DNA from: an uncultured Cuneatibacter sp.
Lineage (GTDB): Bacteria; Bacillota; Clostridia; Lachnospirales; Lachnospiraceae
Direction: 5' to 3'
Assembly: GCA_934234215.1 (NCBI GenBank)
Contig: CAKQHB010000015.1
Location: 3,313-67,312 of the forward strand
DNA length: 64,000 nt
Position 1 is the stretch's first letter. Every line of letters begins with the position of its first letter. A program made the position numbers and the translations under genes. Of this stretch, positions 7,777 to 16,426 are shown piece by piece. The notes beneath the pieces are model-generated. The model was given only the letters and a program-made list of their open reading frames with translations, ran no database searches and was not told where the DNA came from.

Positions 7777-8811
7777 TTATCCGATGTTGGACATGATACC
7801 AAGCAGCGGCAGCATGACAGACAGCAAAATCAATCCAACGATCACAGACAGGATTGCCACAAGCGCCGGTTCAAGAATGCTGAGAGCGCGGCTCATAGAA
7901 GCGTTGATTTCATCTTCATAAGAAGCGGAAATGCGTTCCATCAGATCGTCCAGAGCACCGGTTTTGTAACCGATGGATGCCATGCGGGTGTAGACTGTGG
8001 AGAAAATATTGGACTTTGCCAGCGCCTTTGAAAAATCTTCGCCCTCTAACATCGCGTCTTTGCAGGCGAGGATTTCTTTTTTGACTTCGGGATGCTCCAC
8101 CAGTTCTGCGGTCATATCAAGACTTTCGATGGTATCCAGACCGCTGGAAAGCGTCAGAGACATGCCGGCGGCAAATTTGCTGACGGCCATCTTACGGGAA
8201 ATTCCGCGGGTCAATGCCATTTTTGACAGGAGCTTTGAGCGAAGGCGAATGCCAGTGGGAACAAACTCAAAGAAGCACAGCGCAGCCGCCAGCAGGATCA
8301 GCAAAACAATAAAAAGAAAAGAATAGCGGCTGATAGCAGTTCCAATATTCATGAGCGCCATGGATAATCCACTCATCTCCGTACCCAGCTGCACAAAGAC
8401 CTGATGGAACATGGGCAGCACCTTGATAATGAGAATGAGGATCACGATGGTCATCATACCCAGCATAATCAGAGGATATGTCACGGCGCTGCGAATACTG
8501 GTGCGCAGATCTTCCTCCCGCTGATAATATGCAGCGAGGGAGCGGGATACTTTTTCGAGGTGTCCGGTCTGCTCACCGATGCGGACAAGCGCAACAGCGT
8601 ATTTCGGAAAGACCTCGGAATCTGCCAGAGCGTCATAGAGATTGCCGGTTTCCTGCATCCTTGCTTCGAGCCCGGCGAGGATCTTGCTGCCTTCCTGTGT
8701 TGCGGCATCTTCCTGCATGATAGACAGCCCCTCCAGTGCGGAAATGCCGGAGTGCAGGATCATCGCCATCTGGTCAAAAAAGGTTGCCAGTTCTGTGTTT
8801 GTTAAAACCAT
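7777..8811 (-). CDS. pilC: PilC/GspF-type inner-membrane platform protein
   Basis: A 344-residue protein with two T2SSF domain repeats (about 5-125 and 205-330). Each is followed by hydrophobic segments (around 110-130, 160-185 and 315-340), the normal PilC topology. AGGAGG lies seven bases upstream of the ATG. Platform proteins couple cytoplasmic ATPases such as PilT to pilin insertion and removal. It is the first assembly gene after the regulatory trio (sigma, anti-sigma, lipoprotein) and lies 21 bases from that lipoprotein gene. Slightly shorter than proteobacterial PilC (about 400), as is common in Firmicutes. Confidence 0.88.
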   Translation of the reverse strand: MVLTNTELATFFDQMAMILHSGISALEGLSIMQEDAATQEGSKILAGLEARMQETGNLYDALADSEVFPKYAVALVRIGEQTGHLEKVSRSLAAYYQREEDLRTSIRSAVTYPLIMLGMMTIVILILIIKVLPMFHQVFVQLGTEMSGLSMALMNIGTAISRYSFLFIVLLILLAAALCFFEFVPTGIRLRSKLLSKMALTRGISRKMAVSKFAAGMSLTLSSGLDTIESLDMTAELVEHPEVKKEILACKDAMLEGEDFSKALAKSNIFSTVYTRMASIGYKTGALDDLMERISASYEDEINASMSRALSILEPALVAILSVIVGLILLSVMLPLLGIMSNIG

Positions 8812-8832
8812 AATGCTTCCTCCTGAAAGAAG

Positions 8833-9825
8833 TCAGTAAACATATTGCATTTCGTAATTGGAACCGTCTCCGATGTAAGAGCGGATGCGGTCTTCGCCGC
8901 TGTTGTTTGCGCCAAGCGTCGGGTCGATCAGCTCCCAATCGTGTCCGTCAAATTCGATAATGCCGTTGAGCCAGCCGACATCTGTGATATAAACACTGAC
9001 CCAGGCGTGATAGGCAGTGCCGGAGTAGCCAATCTCCAGTCGCGTCGGAATGCGCTGTGTGCGCAGCATCGTTGCCATCAGAGCCGCGTAATCAAAACAA
9101 ATGCCTTTTCCTGTGGCAAGGGTCTCATCCGGAACCGGCAGATAGCCGGACTTTACGGTGTCCGCCTTTTCCTGATCGTAAGTAATATTTTTAATAATGT
9201 AGTTATAGACATTTGTGACAACGTCCAGATCCGTATTGGCAGGAAGCGCCAATTCCTGTCCTTTTGCGACGGCTGCATCGCCCGGTGAAAAATTTACATA
9301 CTGATTGGGATACAGATAGGGCGAAAATTCATCGGCAAGAGTGACGTCGATGGAAGTCGTATAAGCGGTGGAATATTGTGTATCCTGCACATGCTCAAAT
9401 ACTTTGACTATATAGGAGCCATCGCCTCCGGTCAGGGGAAATGTCTCGAAGGAGCCGGGATCGTGGAGTGTGTAAGTGTACACCGTACCGCCCGGTGTCG
9501 TGATCTGCATTTTTACTTTTTCATTTGTGCCGACATAATCGACCTGAATGTAGCCGTCCTGCGAGTAGGAATCGTTGATCTGCACGAGGTCATTGCCATA
9601 CGTCGCGGATGCGTCCATCTGTGGGACGAGCGCCTGCGGTGTGGAATCCCTCGTGCCGACAGTCGGCGCTGATTCCGCAGTGGGATCAGCGCCCGCAGGA
9701 GGTGAGGCTTGCGCAGCTGGCTTCGCAGAGCTGCCGCCGCATCCGGTGAGCAATAGGGCTGTCAGCAAAATAGCTGTGCCGCGCCTGCAGGACGCCGGGA
9801 AAAAAAGAGGTGTTTTTTTCATCAT
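8833..9825 (-). CDS. Lipoprotein with transglutaminase-like domain
   Basis: A 330-residue lipoprotein with lipobox LLTGC (Cys29), a Pro/Ala/Ser-rich linker, a beta-rich region (about 70-165) and a transglutaminase-like cysteine-protease fold. The triad candidates are Cys243 (GKGICFDYA), His273 (YHAWV) and Asp301 (ELIDPT). Such domains can be proteases, cross-linkers or non-catalytic binders. The start is the first of two adjacent ATG codons, with AAGGA upstream. It lies between the anti-sigma-like gene and pilC, so it may sense or process pilus or wall material at the cell surface; this is inference. Confidence 0.82.
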   Translation of the reverse strand: MMKKTPLFFPASCRRGTAILLTALLLTGCGGSSAKPAAQASPPAGADPTAESAPTVGTRDSTPQALVPQMDASATYGNDLVQINDSYSQDGYIQVDYVGTNEKVKMQITTPGGTVYTYTLHDPGSFETFPLTGGDGSYIVKVFEHVQDTQYSTAYTTSIDVTLADEFSPYLYPNQYVNFSPGDAAVAKGQELALPANTDLDVVTNVYNYIIKNITYDQEKADTVKSGYLPVPDETLATGKGICFDYAALMATMLRTQRIPTRLEIGYSGTAYHAWVSVYITDVGWLNGIIEFDGHDWELIDPTLGANNSGEDRIRSYIGDGSNYEMQYVY

Positions 9826-9836
9826 AAAAAATATCC

Positions 9837-10577
9837 TTAGTGTTCCGGGTCGAGAATGCCGGTGACGGTAGAACCCAGAACGTCAGTAATAACGAGCGTG
9901 ACGCTCTTTTCCGGTGCGTCAAATGCTATCTGCTGCGCATCCGTGTCGATCACAGCAGGATCAATGCGAGTGCCGTCAAACGTCAGCAAATAGCAGTTGT
10001 CGTAGTCAATGTCAAAAGATCCGGACTTCAGCTGAAAATAGACGTAAGAGCCGTCGGTCCAATGATCGGTAACGGAAGGCTTTTGGTGCAGCGGACGTAC
10101 CTCGCAGGAAATGGACTCCGTGCGGGGATTCAGCGCATGGGCGGAGATCGTCAGCTTGCCTTCGTCCAGGATCGTGACCTGGTACTGGTGCGCACCGATA
10201 CGCAGACAGGGGACGGAGGTACCGTCAATATCAGCGGTAACGTGCAATCCCGGTAGGACAGAATACGCCGAAAAAGTAGCGATCGTTTGATTCTTCGATG
10301 CGGTGATGACCGGATCGGATACTGCAGGTGTCAGAAAGAAAAACGGCAGGACTAACAGCAGTACGATGGAGCTGATCGAGAGAATCCGCAGCCAGTGCGA
10401 GGCTCGCATCGCAAAGGTTGTGCGCCGGTTCAATTCTTCTATTGCGTATGGATTTGGCGCAAGGTGACAGGAGCGCAGCACCTGATCTAACGTAAACTGG
10501 GCCTGTTCATTCGTCATACCAAGATCGGTGTTTATGTTTAGTTCGGGAATCTGTGATTTGGAGTCTTGCATGACCAT
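9837..10577 (-). CDS. Single-pass membrane protein, probable anti-sigma factor
   Basis: A 246-residue protein with a cytoplasmic N-terminus (about 1-60), one membrane segment (about 65-88) and a beta-rich extracytoplasmic domain. It follows the ECF sigma gene with a 40-base overlap, the classical position of a cognate anti-sigma factor. No HxxxCxxC zinc motif is visible, so it would belong to a non-ZAS type. GGAGG is close to the first ATG, and a second ATG two codons later is possible. The anti-sigma role is inferred from topology and translational coupling only. Confidence 0.65.
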   Translation of the reverse strand: MVMQDSKSQIPELNINTDLGMTNEQAQFTLDQVLRSCHLAPNPYAIEELNRRTTFAMRASHWLRILSISSIVLLLVLPFFFLTPAVSDPVITASKNQTIATFSAYSVLPGLHVTADIDGTSVPCLRIGAHQYQVTILDEGKLTISAHALNPRTESISCEVRPLHQKPSVTDHWTDGSYVYFQLKSGSFDIDYDNCYLLTFDGTRIDPAVIDTDAQQIAFDAPEKSVTLVITDVLGSTVTGILDPEH

Positions 10578-11140
10578 GATCCTCCCTTCTCAAGATGTTT
10601 TCGCAGCATATTTTTGCCGTTGAGAATATAGCGCTTTGCGGTGCTCAGGGAGCAATCCATCGAAGCAGCGACTTCCGCAAGGGGCATCTGCTTCAGATAA
10701 CGAAGATTGATTGCCTGCTTCTCCTTTTCCGGAAGGAGATCCAATCCGGAGAAAAGATCTTCTTCTTCGCTGTGTTTGACGGCAACGGTCTCTGGATTTG
10801 CCTCCGGCGCGCCGTCGATTAAATTCATCCAGATCGTTTCGTCCTGAAACTCTTCCAGCGATTTTTTCTTCTTTGTCAGCATCGTGGAACAAACACGGAA
10901 GTTGATCGCGTGCAGCCACGGAATAAATACCTTCGCTTCCTGCAGGCGGTCAATATTTTTATATGCCCGAATATAAGTCTCTTGCAGCGCATCCTGCGCA
11001 AGATCTCGATCCTTGAGGAAACTGCATGCAAATCGGTATTCTTTTTGGTAAGTGAGAGAGTAAAGTTCAGCAAAAGCGGAACTGTCGTTGCTCCGAACCC
11101 GGTGAACCAGGCTTGCGAGATAGACATAGTCGAGCTGCAT
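10538..11140 (-). CDS. RNA polymerase ECF-type sigma-70 factor
   Basis: A 200-residue protein. The sigma region 2 (about 20-85) includes DRDLAQDALQETYIRAYKNI, a typical 2.1-2.2 segment. Region 4 (about 135-190) has a helix-turn-helix with LAEVAASMDCSLSTAKRYI. GGAGGGG lies six bases before the ATG. It heads the minus-strand cluster with the anti-sigma-like gene, the transglutaminase lipoprotein and the pilus-like genes, so it probably controls that cluster in response to an envelope cue. Confidence 0.9.
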   Translation of the reverse strand: MQLDYVYLASLVHRVRSNDSSAFAELYSLTYQKEYRFACSFLKDRDLAQDALQETYIRAYKNIDRLQEAKVFIPWLHAINFRVCSTMLTKKKKSLEEFQDETIWMNLIDGAPEANPETVAVKHSEEEDLFSGLDLLPEKEKQAINLRYLKQMPLAEVAASMDCSLSTAKRYILNGKNMLRKHLEKGGSWSCKTPNHRFPN

Positions 11141-11168
11141 GAGTCCCCTCCTCTCTTTTGGGTAAATT

Positions 11169-11183
11169 CAGACCTGCGGTCTG
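11169..11183. repeat. Perfect small inverted repeat upstream of the ECF sigma gene
   Basis: CAGACC-TGC-GGTCTG lies 29 bases upstream of the sigma gene start, between it and the GGDEF gene. It could be an operator or an RNA hairpin in the 5' leader. No function can be assigned. Confidence 0.35.
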
Positions 11184-11237
11184 TCCCTTTCGTAAAAATA
11201 AATCATTTGGATCTGCAAAGCAGTCGTAAAAAAAGAA

Positions 11238-11927
11238 TCAGACGGTCTCTTCCAGATGCTGATAAGCGTAGTGCATCAGGTTGCTGACCGCATAAAAATG
11301 GTGTTCCCGATTGTCAATAATGCAGGAAGAATACAGAATGATTTTGTCTGCGTTGCTGTCGTTAAAGCTCAGAACCCGGTGTTTTAACTCGGAAAGGAAA
11401 ATCAAAAGTTCTTCTTTGGTGACCTCAGGGAAAATCAGACCGAACGTAGAAGATGAATTGCGCACAACCGTACCATACGTCTGTCCAATTTGGGATAAGA
11501 TCTTTGCAAAGTGCAGGAGAAGTGCATCTCCGGCCTCATAGCCGTCCGTCTCATTCGTATCCTGCAAATTATCCAATCGAAGCAGCACGAAGCCAATGTG
11601 GTCAAACGTATCGTCCTCCAGCGCCTGCTTCAAAAAAAGATCGCAGCTCGCCCGATTTGGCAGTCCGGTCAACTCATCACGATATGTCATCGTCTCCAAT
11701 CCGGCATACTCCGCCGTCATGTTGCGCAGCAGCCGTGCATCCACAAGAATATAAATAAAAGAAAGCAAACTCAGCAGCCAGACAAGCAGGCTGAGAATCA
11801 AAATAGCAGGCTGTGATAAAAGTCCCTGTGAGATCACTCCGGAGAGAAAAAGATACGACATCGAACCGGCAGCAGCAATCACAGAAACAAGCAGCTGGAT
11901 CACTTTAAATCGCTGAAAATTACGCAT
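11238..11927 (-). CDS. Membrane protein with degenerate GGDEF domain
   Basis: A 229-residue protein. Two membrane helices (about 8-60) are followed by a GGDEF-fold domain starting YRDELTGLPNRAS. The active-site motif itself is replaced: the position of GG(D/E)EF reads NSSSTFG, so diguanylate cyclase activity is unlikely. Substrate-binding or regulatory GTP binding remains possible. The start at 11927 has GGAGG five bases upstream. It lies just upstream of, and on the same strand as, the sigma factor of the pilus-like cluster. c-di-GMP control of pili is common in Clostridia, so a signalling role there is plausible. Confidence 0.8.
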   Translation of the reverse strand: MRNFQRFKVIQLLVSVIAAAGSMSYLFLSGVISQGLLSQPAILILSLLVWLLSLLSFIYILVDARLLRNMTAEYAGLETMTYRDELTGLPNRASCDLFLKQALEDDTFDHIGFVLLRLDNLQDTNETDGYEAGDALLLHFAKILSQIGQTYGTVVRNSSSTFGLIFPEVTKEELLIFLSELKHRVLSFNDSNADKIILYSSCIIDNREHHFYAVSNLMHYAYQHLEETV

Positions 11928-12053
11928 AAAGACCTCCATTCCGGAGCAGAGAAAGCTCCGAACAAAACGGATTGTTGTATAGCTTCATTATAAAGGAAAA
12001 GGGGGAGAATTACAAGATAACGTCCTGTATGCTTTTTTAGTTACGGTACAAAT

Positions 12054-12087
12054 AGAAAAAAGAGGAGTCGAATTACGCCGACTCCCC
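12054..12087 (-). terminator. Rho-independent terminator of the sugar kinase gene
   Basis: On the minus strand GGAGTCGG and CGACTCC form a stem followed by TCTTTTTTCT, about 35 bases past the kinase stop. Confidence 0.85.
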
Positions 12088-12121
12088 CAAGGATGCATCC
12101 TCAAATACATATCTTAGCATC

Positions 12122-13156
12122 TTATCTCTTAATATCGTAGTTCATATTCATCAGATTCTGGATGGTCTTTACGTCATCCGTAATGTTTGCGTCGCCATGG
12201 ATAGTGTGCTTGATAACGCTGCTTGCAACTGCGAAGTTTATGATATCCATCGGGCGATAGTCGTGCATCATTGCGTAGATCAGACCACTGGCAAATGCGT
12301 CACCGCCTCCGACACGATCCAGAATGGTGAAGGTATAGGAACGGCTTTCGAAGGTATGTCCCTGATACCACATGAATGCCTTCAGGCTGTTCTCACTGCC
12401 GCTGTGAGCGTAACGAACATGACGCGCGATGCACTTCAGATTCGGATACTGCTCGATAAAACGCTGGAAAATGTCATCCTGCTGCTCATAGCTGGGCTGA
12501 AGAGGGATGCTGTCTTTGTAATCATGCCCATCGGGAGCGTACAGATGATACGGTTCGATACCGAACAGAACATCTACATAAGGAAGACACTTGGTACAAT
12601 AGTCACGAGCCTCCTCCCAGGACCACATTGAACTGCGGAAGTTACCATCAAAGCTGACAGTGATGTCCATCTCCTTTGCGGTTTTGAGCATGTTCAGGAT
12701 CAGTTCCTGACAGTTCGGACCGATCGCCGGAGTGATGCCGGATAAGTGCAGCCAGTCATAGCCGTCGAGAAGCTGCTCCAGATCGATCTTAGAATAATCA
12801 TACTCTGCCATCGCACTGTGCTTGCGGTCGTAGGTTACCTTGCTGGCACGGATGCCATAACCAGTCTCCAGATAATAAGTACCGAGACGGTGCGTCGGAG
12901 CCTCTTCCTTCGTAGCAAGGATCACCGGCGTACAGTGTACGTCATTTCCGCGGAGCATGCGAATCGCGCTCTTGCCAAGGCTGTTGTTCGGAACAACCGA
13001 AAAGAAGGTGCTGTCCACGCCCAGATTTGCAAGGCTGAGGGCAATATTCGCTTCGCTGCCACCGTAGTTGACTTCGAATGTATTTGCAACCCGGATTTTC
13101 TCATAGTTCGGGGGAGTCAGACGCAACATAATCTCGCCTGCAGTAATAAATTTCAT
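12122..13156 (-). CDS. kdgK: PfkB family sugar kinase, probable 2-keto-3-deoxygluconate kinase
   Basis: A 344-residue ribokinase-fold enzyme. The N-terminal substrate region has GGSEANIALSLANLG and the C-terminal signature is DRVGGGDAFASGLIYA, with the catalytic Asp in GGGDAF. The opening MKFITAGEIMLRLTPP resembles KDG kinases of clostridia, which phosphorylate 2-keto-3-deoxygluconate from pectin or uronate breakdown. No KDPG aldolase is adjacent, so substrate specificity is inferred from overall resemblance. AGGAGG lies seven bases before the ATG. It has its own sigma-A promoter and terminator and is divergent from the histidine kinase gene. Confidence 0.8.
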   Translation of the reverse strand: MKFITAGEIMLRLTPPNYEKIRVANTFEVNYGGSEANIALSLANLGVDSTFFSVVPNNSLGKSAIRMLRGNDVHCTPVILATKEEAPTHRLGTYYLETGYGIRASKVTYDRKHSAMAEYDYSKIDLEQLLDGYDWLHLSGITPAIGPNCQELILNMLKTAKEMDITVSFDGNFRSSMWSWEEARDYCTKCLPYVDVLFGIEPYHLYAPDGHDYKDSIPLQPSYEQQDDIFQRFIEQYPNLKCIARHVRYAHSGSENSLKAFMWYQGHTFESRSYTFTILDRVGGGDAFASGLIYAMMHDYRPMDIINFAVASSVIKHTIHGDANITDDVKTIQNLMNMNYDIKR

Positions 13157-13188
13157 AGGAATACCTCCTGTATGCGTAACGTAATTCT

Positions 13189-13217
13189 ATTGTAAAATGC
13201 AGGGAGAACACTGTCAA
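13189..13217 (-). promoter_or_regulatory. Sigma-A promoter of the sugar kinase gene
   Basis: On the minus strand a perfect TTGACA is separated by 17 bases from TACAAT, 33 bases upstream of the kinase start. Confidence 0.75.
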
Positions 13218-13355
13218 CCCGCATTTCCGGATAAAAAATCAGAACAGCCGACTCTTTTCACAGAAAATTCAGAAAATCGAAGAAAAAATTTACAACCATA
13301 TACCATCGCAGCGTGTTATACTGAGGGAAGAAATGAGCAGAAAGGAATCTGTACC

Positions 13356-14858
13356 ATGAGCCTACGAAGACAACTGGTTGTGATCTTCACCAGCGCGATC
13401 ATCCTCCCTGTTCTCCTTGCAACGGGGGTTTTCGGGTGCGTGCTTCGATACCAGATGAATACGATCAAAAAAACATATGGAATCGAGCTTTCAACGGATC
13501 TGTTGTCCGGCGTCAGTGTGGACCTGGTGAGCAAGCTGACGGCGCATGTGGAGCAGGAGATTCGAAATGTGATCCAGACATCGCCGGATCGGATGGCGCA
13601 GGACAGTTTTCTTGCGGAGCTGAACAGCGAGCTAGAGGGAAAGAACTCCGCAGTGCTGGTTTCGAAGAAGGATGAGTTGATTTTCGATGGCACGGAGTTG
13701 GACGACCAGATTCAGATCGATACGGATCGGCTGGGAGAGTATCCTGGCGGCAGTGCGATGGACGGTGATGGATTTTCATACTATTCTGCGAAAAATAATA
13801 TTATTGTGAAGCAGATCGACTTTAAATTCACGGACGGGGAAGACGGATGCGTTTATATTGTAACGAAGGTCAACCAGACCTTGCCGGAGGTAAAGACGAT
13901 CCTGATGGAATTGGTTATCTGTATCATTCTCGTGCTGCTGTTGCTGGTGGCAGCAGTGAGTGCATGGGCGTATCGCGTGATTATTAAGCCGGTGCGGATG
14001 CTGGGCAAGGCAACAGAGAAGATTCGGGATGGCGACCTTGATTTTAAGATTGAGGTGCACGAGCTGGACGAGATCGGACAGCTGTGTCAGGCGTTTGATG
14101 AGATGCGGCAGCGATTGAAGGAGTCTGCGGAGATGCGTGTTCAGATCGACACAGATAATAAAGAGCTGATCCGCAATATTTCCCATGACCTGAAGACACC
14201 GATCACGGCGGTGAAGGGATATTCCGAAGCGCTCTTAGATGGTGTGGCGGACACGCCAGAGAAGCGGAACCGCTACCTAAAGACGATCTATAACAAAGCA
14301 AATGACATGGAAAAGCTGATCGACGAGCTTTCTTATTATTCGAAGATTGACACGAACCGCATTCCGTATGAGTTTATCGAGTTGAATGTGGCGGGATATT
14401 TTGAAGATTGCGCGGAAGAGCTGCGATTGGATCTGGAGTCGAAGGGCATTCAGTTCTCATTTGAACAGAACATCGATCCGTCGGTTGTGACGATCGCAGA
14501 TCCGGAGCAGTTAAAAAAGGTAATCAACAATATCATCAGCAATTCGGTGAAGTATATGGACAAGCCGGAGAAAGCCATTTCGATGCGTGTGCTGGATGAC
14601 GGTGATTTCGTGCAGGTAGAGATGGAGGACAACGGAAAGGGTATTGCGCAGAAGGATCTGCCGCTGATCTTTGACCGGTTCTATCGAACGGATTCCGCAC
14701 GAAATTCTGCAACGGGCGGCAGCGGCATCGGACTTTCCATCGTAAAGAAGATCGTGGAAGATCACGGAGGACGCATCTGGGCGACGAGTGTGGAAAAAGA
14801 ATCAACCACGATCCATCTGGAGCTGCGGAAGTATGTGACGGATCCGACAAAATCATAA
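13356..14858 (+). CDS. Sensor histidine kinase (HAMP, HisKA, HATPase_c)
   Basis: A 500-residue membrane kinase with a first membrane helix (about 8-30), an extracytoplasmic sensor (about 35-180), a second helix (about 185-210), HAMP (to about 260), HisKA with NISHDLKTP (phospho-acceptor His277) and HATPase_c with DNGKGI, RFYRTD and GGSGIGLSI boxes. The start at 13356 has AAAGGA nine bases upstream. A longer upstream extension of the frame is low-quality sequence over the promoter, where an extended -10 (TGTTATACT) lies near 13312. It precedes an OmpR-type regulator by 43 bases and the surface-fibre operon, which it may control. Confidence 0.9.
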   Translation: MSLRRQLVVIFTSAIILPVLLATGVFGCVLRYQMNTIKKTYGIELSTDLLSGVSVDLVSKLTAHVEQEIRNVIQTSPDRMAQDSFLAELNSELEGKNSAVLVSKKDELIFDGTELDDQIQIDTDRLGEYPGGSAMDGDGFSYYSAKNNIIVKQIDFKFTDGEDGCVYIVTKVNQTLPEVKTILMELVICIILVLLLLVAAVSAWAYRVIIKPVRMLGKATEKIRDGDLDFKIEVHELDEIGQLCQAFDEMRQRLKESAEMRVQIDTDNKELIRNISHDLKTPITAVKGYSEALLDGVADTPEKRNRYLKTIYNKANDMEKLIDELSYYSKIDTNRIPYEFIELNVAGYFEDCAEELRLDLESKGIQFSFEQNIDPSVVTIADPEQLKKVINNIISNSVKYMDKPEKAISMRVLDDGDFVQVEMEDNGKGIAQKDLPLIFDRFYRTDSARNSATGGSGIGLSIVKKIVEDHGGRIWATSVEKESTTIHLELRKYVTDPTKS

Positions 14859-14901
14859 GATTTCGTTATTATAATAGTAGAAAAAATTCGGAGGAGACGA
14901 C

Positions 14902-15591
14902 ATGAGCAGAATTTTAATTGTAGAAGATGAAGTAAGTATTGCGGAGCTGGAGAAGGATTATCTGGAACTCAGCGGCTTCGAGGTTGAGATGGAGCACACC
15001 GGCGATGGCGGTCTCGTGCGTGCGATGAACGAAGAGTACGACTTGCTGATCCTGGATCTGATGCTGCCGGGTGTGGATGGATTTGAGATCTGCCGAAAGG
15101 TTCGTGAGGTAAAGAATATGCCGATCCTGATGGTATCCGCCCGTAAGGATGACATCGACAAGATCCGCGGTCTGGGGCTCGGCGCAGACGATTACATCAC
15201 AAAGCCGTTTAGCCCCAGCGAACTGGTAGCTCGTGTGAAGGCGCATTTGTCCCGCTATGAGCGCCTGATTGGCAGCAATAGTCCGGAAAATGAGATCATC
15301 GAGATTCGTGGTCTGAAAATTGACAAGACGGCGCGGAGAGTGTATGTCAATGGCGTAGAAAAGGCATTCACAACGAAAGAGTTTGATCTTTTGACCTTCC
15401 TGGCATCGAATCCGAACCATGTTTACACAAAAGAAGAACTTTTCCGGGAAATCTGGGATATGGAGTCGGTCGGAGATATTGCGACAGTGACAGTTCATAT
15501 TAAGAAGATTCGGGAAAAGATCGAGACAAACACTTCTAAGCCACAGTATATCGAGACGATCTGGGGTGTTGGATACCGTTTCAAGGTCTGA
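14902..15591 (+). CDS. OmpR/PhoB family response regulator
   Basis: A 229-residue regulator with a receiver domain (phospho-acceptor Asp52 in LILDLMLPG, conserved Lys in YITKPF) and a C-terminal winged helix (about 130-228) ending YIETIWGVGYRF. GGAGGAG is six bases upstream. It pairs with the upstream histidine kinase and is followed by a terminator. The surface-protein operon starts about 130 bases downstream, so it is a candidate target, but no binding repeats were pinned down. Confidence 0.92.
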   Translation: MSRILIVEDEVSIAELEKDYLELSGFEVEMEHTGDGGLVRAMNEEYDLLILDLMLPGVDGFEICRKVREVKNMPILMVSARKDDIDKIRGLGLGADDYITKPFSPSELVARVKAHLSRYERLIGSNSPENEIIEIRGLKIDKTARRVYVNGVEKAFTTKEFDLLTFLASNPNHVYTKEELFREIWDMESVGDIATVTVHIKKIREKIETNTSKPQYIETIWGVGYRFKV

Positions 15592-15614
15592 AAAAAGAAA
15601 AAGATACGACAGAA

Positions 15615-15646
15615 AATCCTCTCAAAAATTTTTGAGGGGATTTTTT
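15615..15646 (+). terminator. Terminator of the two-component operon
   Basis: TCCTCTCAAAAA pairs with TTTTTGAGGGGA and is followed by TTTTTT. Confidence 0.85.
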
Positions 15647-15720
15647 GAGCTATTTTGTCGAAAAGGGCAGTCTTATCTTATGGAAGGGACGTGATGGAGA
15701 GATTTCGAGGGAGGAAAGGC

Positions 15721-16098
15721 GTGAACAGCAGAAAAAAGACAAACATAACGGACAGAATCCTGCAAATGCTGATCGTGCTTGGGCTGATCATGATAGTCGC
15801 ATTTTCGTCTATGGCAGCACAGAGTGAGTCAGCATCTTCCGCCGAAGAGACCGGACAGGAGACGATAGCCGGGACGAGTCAGCAGGTGCAGTCATATGAA
15901 TTGACGATGGTTGGAGACGAGGAAGTACCGTTGGCGATGCCGAGACTTTGGGAACAGGATCCCAATCCGGCGCATATGATTATCTGGGGATTGGTCGGGT
16001 TGACAGTAATCCTGATGGGAGTCGATATGAGACGGCATCACCGGAGAATCCGCGAGTTAAAGGCACTTTTGGAGACAGAACGAAAAAAACTTCGTTGA
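15721..16098 (+). CDS. Small two-span membrane protein at head of surface-fibre operon
   Basis: A 125-residue protein starting with GTG, seven bases after GGAGG. It has a basic N-terminus, one hydrophobic segment (about 13-33), an acidic Ser/Glu/Gln-rich loop, a second hydrophobic segment (about 83-100) and a basic, Arg-rich helical tail. Family not recognised. Similar small membrane proteins often accompany signal peptidase and pilin genes, so a role in export or assembly is possible. Confidence 0.6.
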   Translation: MNSRKKTNITDRILQMLIVLGLIMIVAFSSMAAQSESASSAEETGQETIAGTSQQVQSYELTMVGDEEVPLAMPRLWEQDPNPAHMIIWGLVGLTVILMGVDMRRHHRRIRELKALLETERKKLR

Positions 16099-16138
16099 CA
16101 GACAATATTTGAAATTAACAGAAAGCGAGGAGGATGGC

Positions 16139-16324
16139 ATGATTCCAAGTGTACTTGAATGTATGGGCGCATTCGGGATCGCAGGTGCAATCGCGTGGAT
16201 CGTTCTGGTTGCAGTGCTTTTGATCTGTCACCACAGGGCAAAGAAAGAGGAGCGCCGTCTGGAAGAGCAGCTCGCGCAGCTGTGGGCAGAGGAGAGTGCA
16301 CCCGGCAAAGCCTACGAAAAATAA
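16139..16324 (+). CDS. Small single-span membrane protein
   Basis: A 61-residue protein: a short N-terminus, one hydrophobic helix (about 7-31) and a charged Arg/Glu-rich coiled tail. The start at 16139 has GAGGAGG five bases upstream, a much better site than the in-frame codon at 16109. Unknown function; co-directional with the surface-fibre genes. Confidence 0.55.
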   Translation: MIPSVLECMGAFGIAGAIAWIVLVAVLLICHHRAKKEERRLEEQLAQLWAEESAPGKAYEK

Positions 16325-16357
16325 CGAAAGCTGCGAAAAAATCTACAGGAAAAATTC

Positions 16358-16388
16358 TTGAAAAATTTTTGAGCCGTTTTATTATAAT
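16358..16388 (+). promoter_or_regulatory. Possible promoter for the coiled-coil/signal peptidase/pilin genes
   Basis: TTGAAA and a perfect TATAAT are separated by 19 bases, about 40 bases before the coiled-coil gene. The spacing is longer than ideal. Confidence 0.4.
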
Positions 16389-16426
16389 CTACAGTCTTTA
16401 ATAGTATAGAAAGGCAGATAGAGTAG

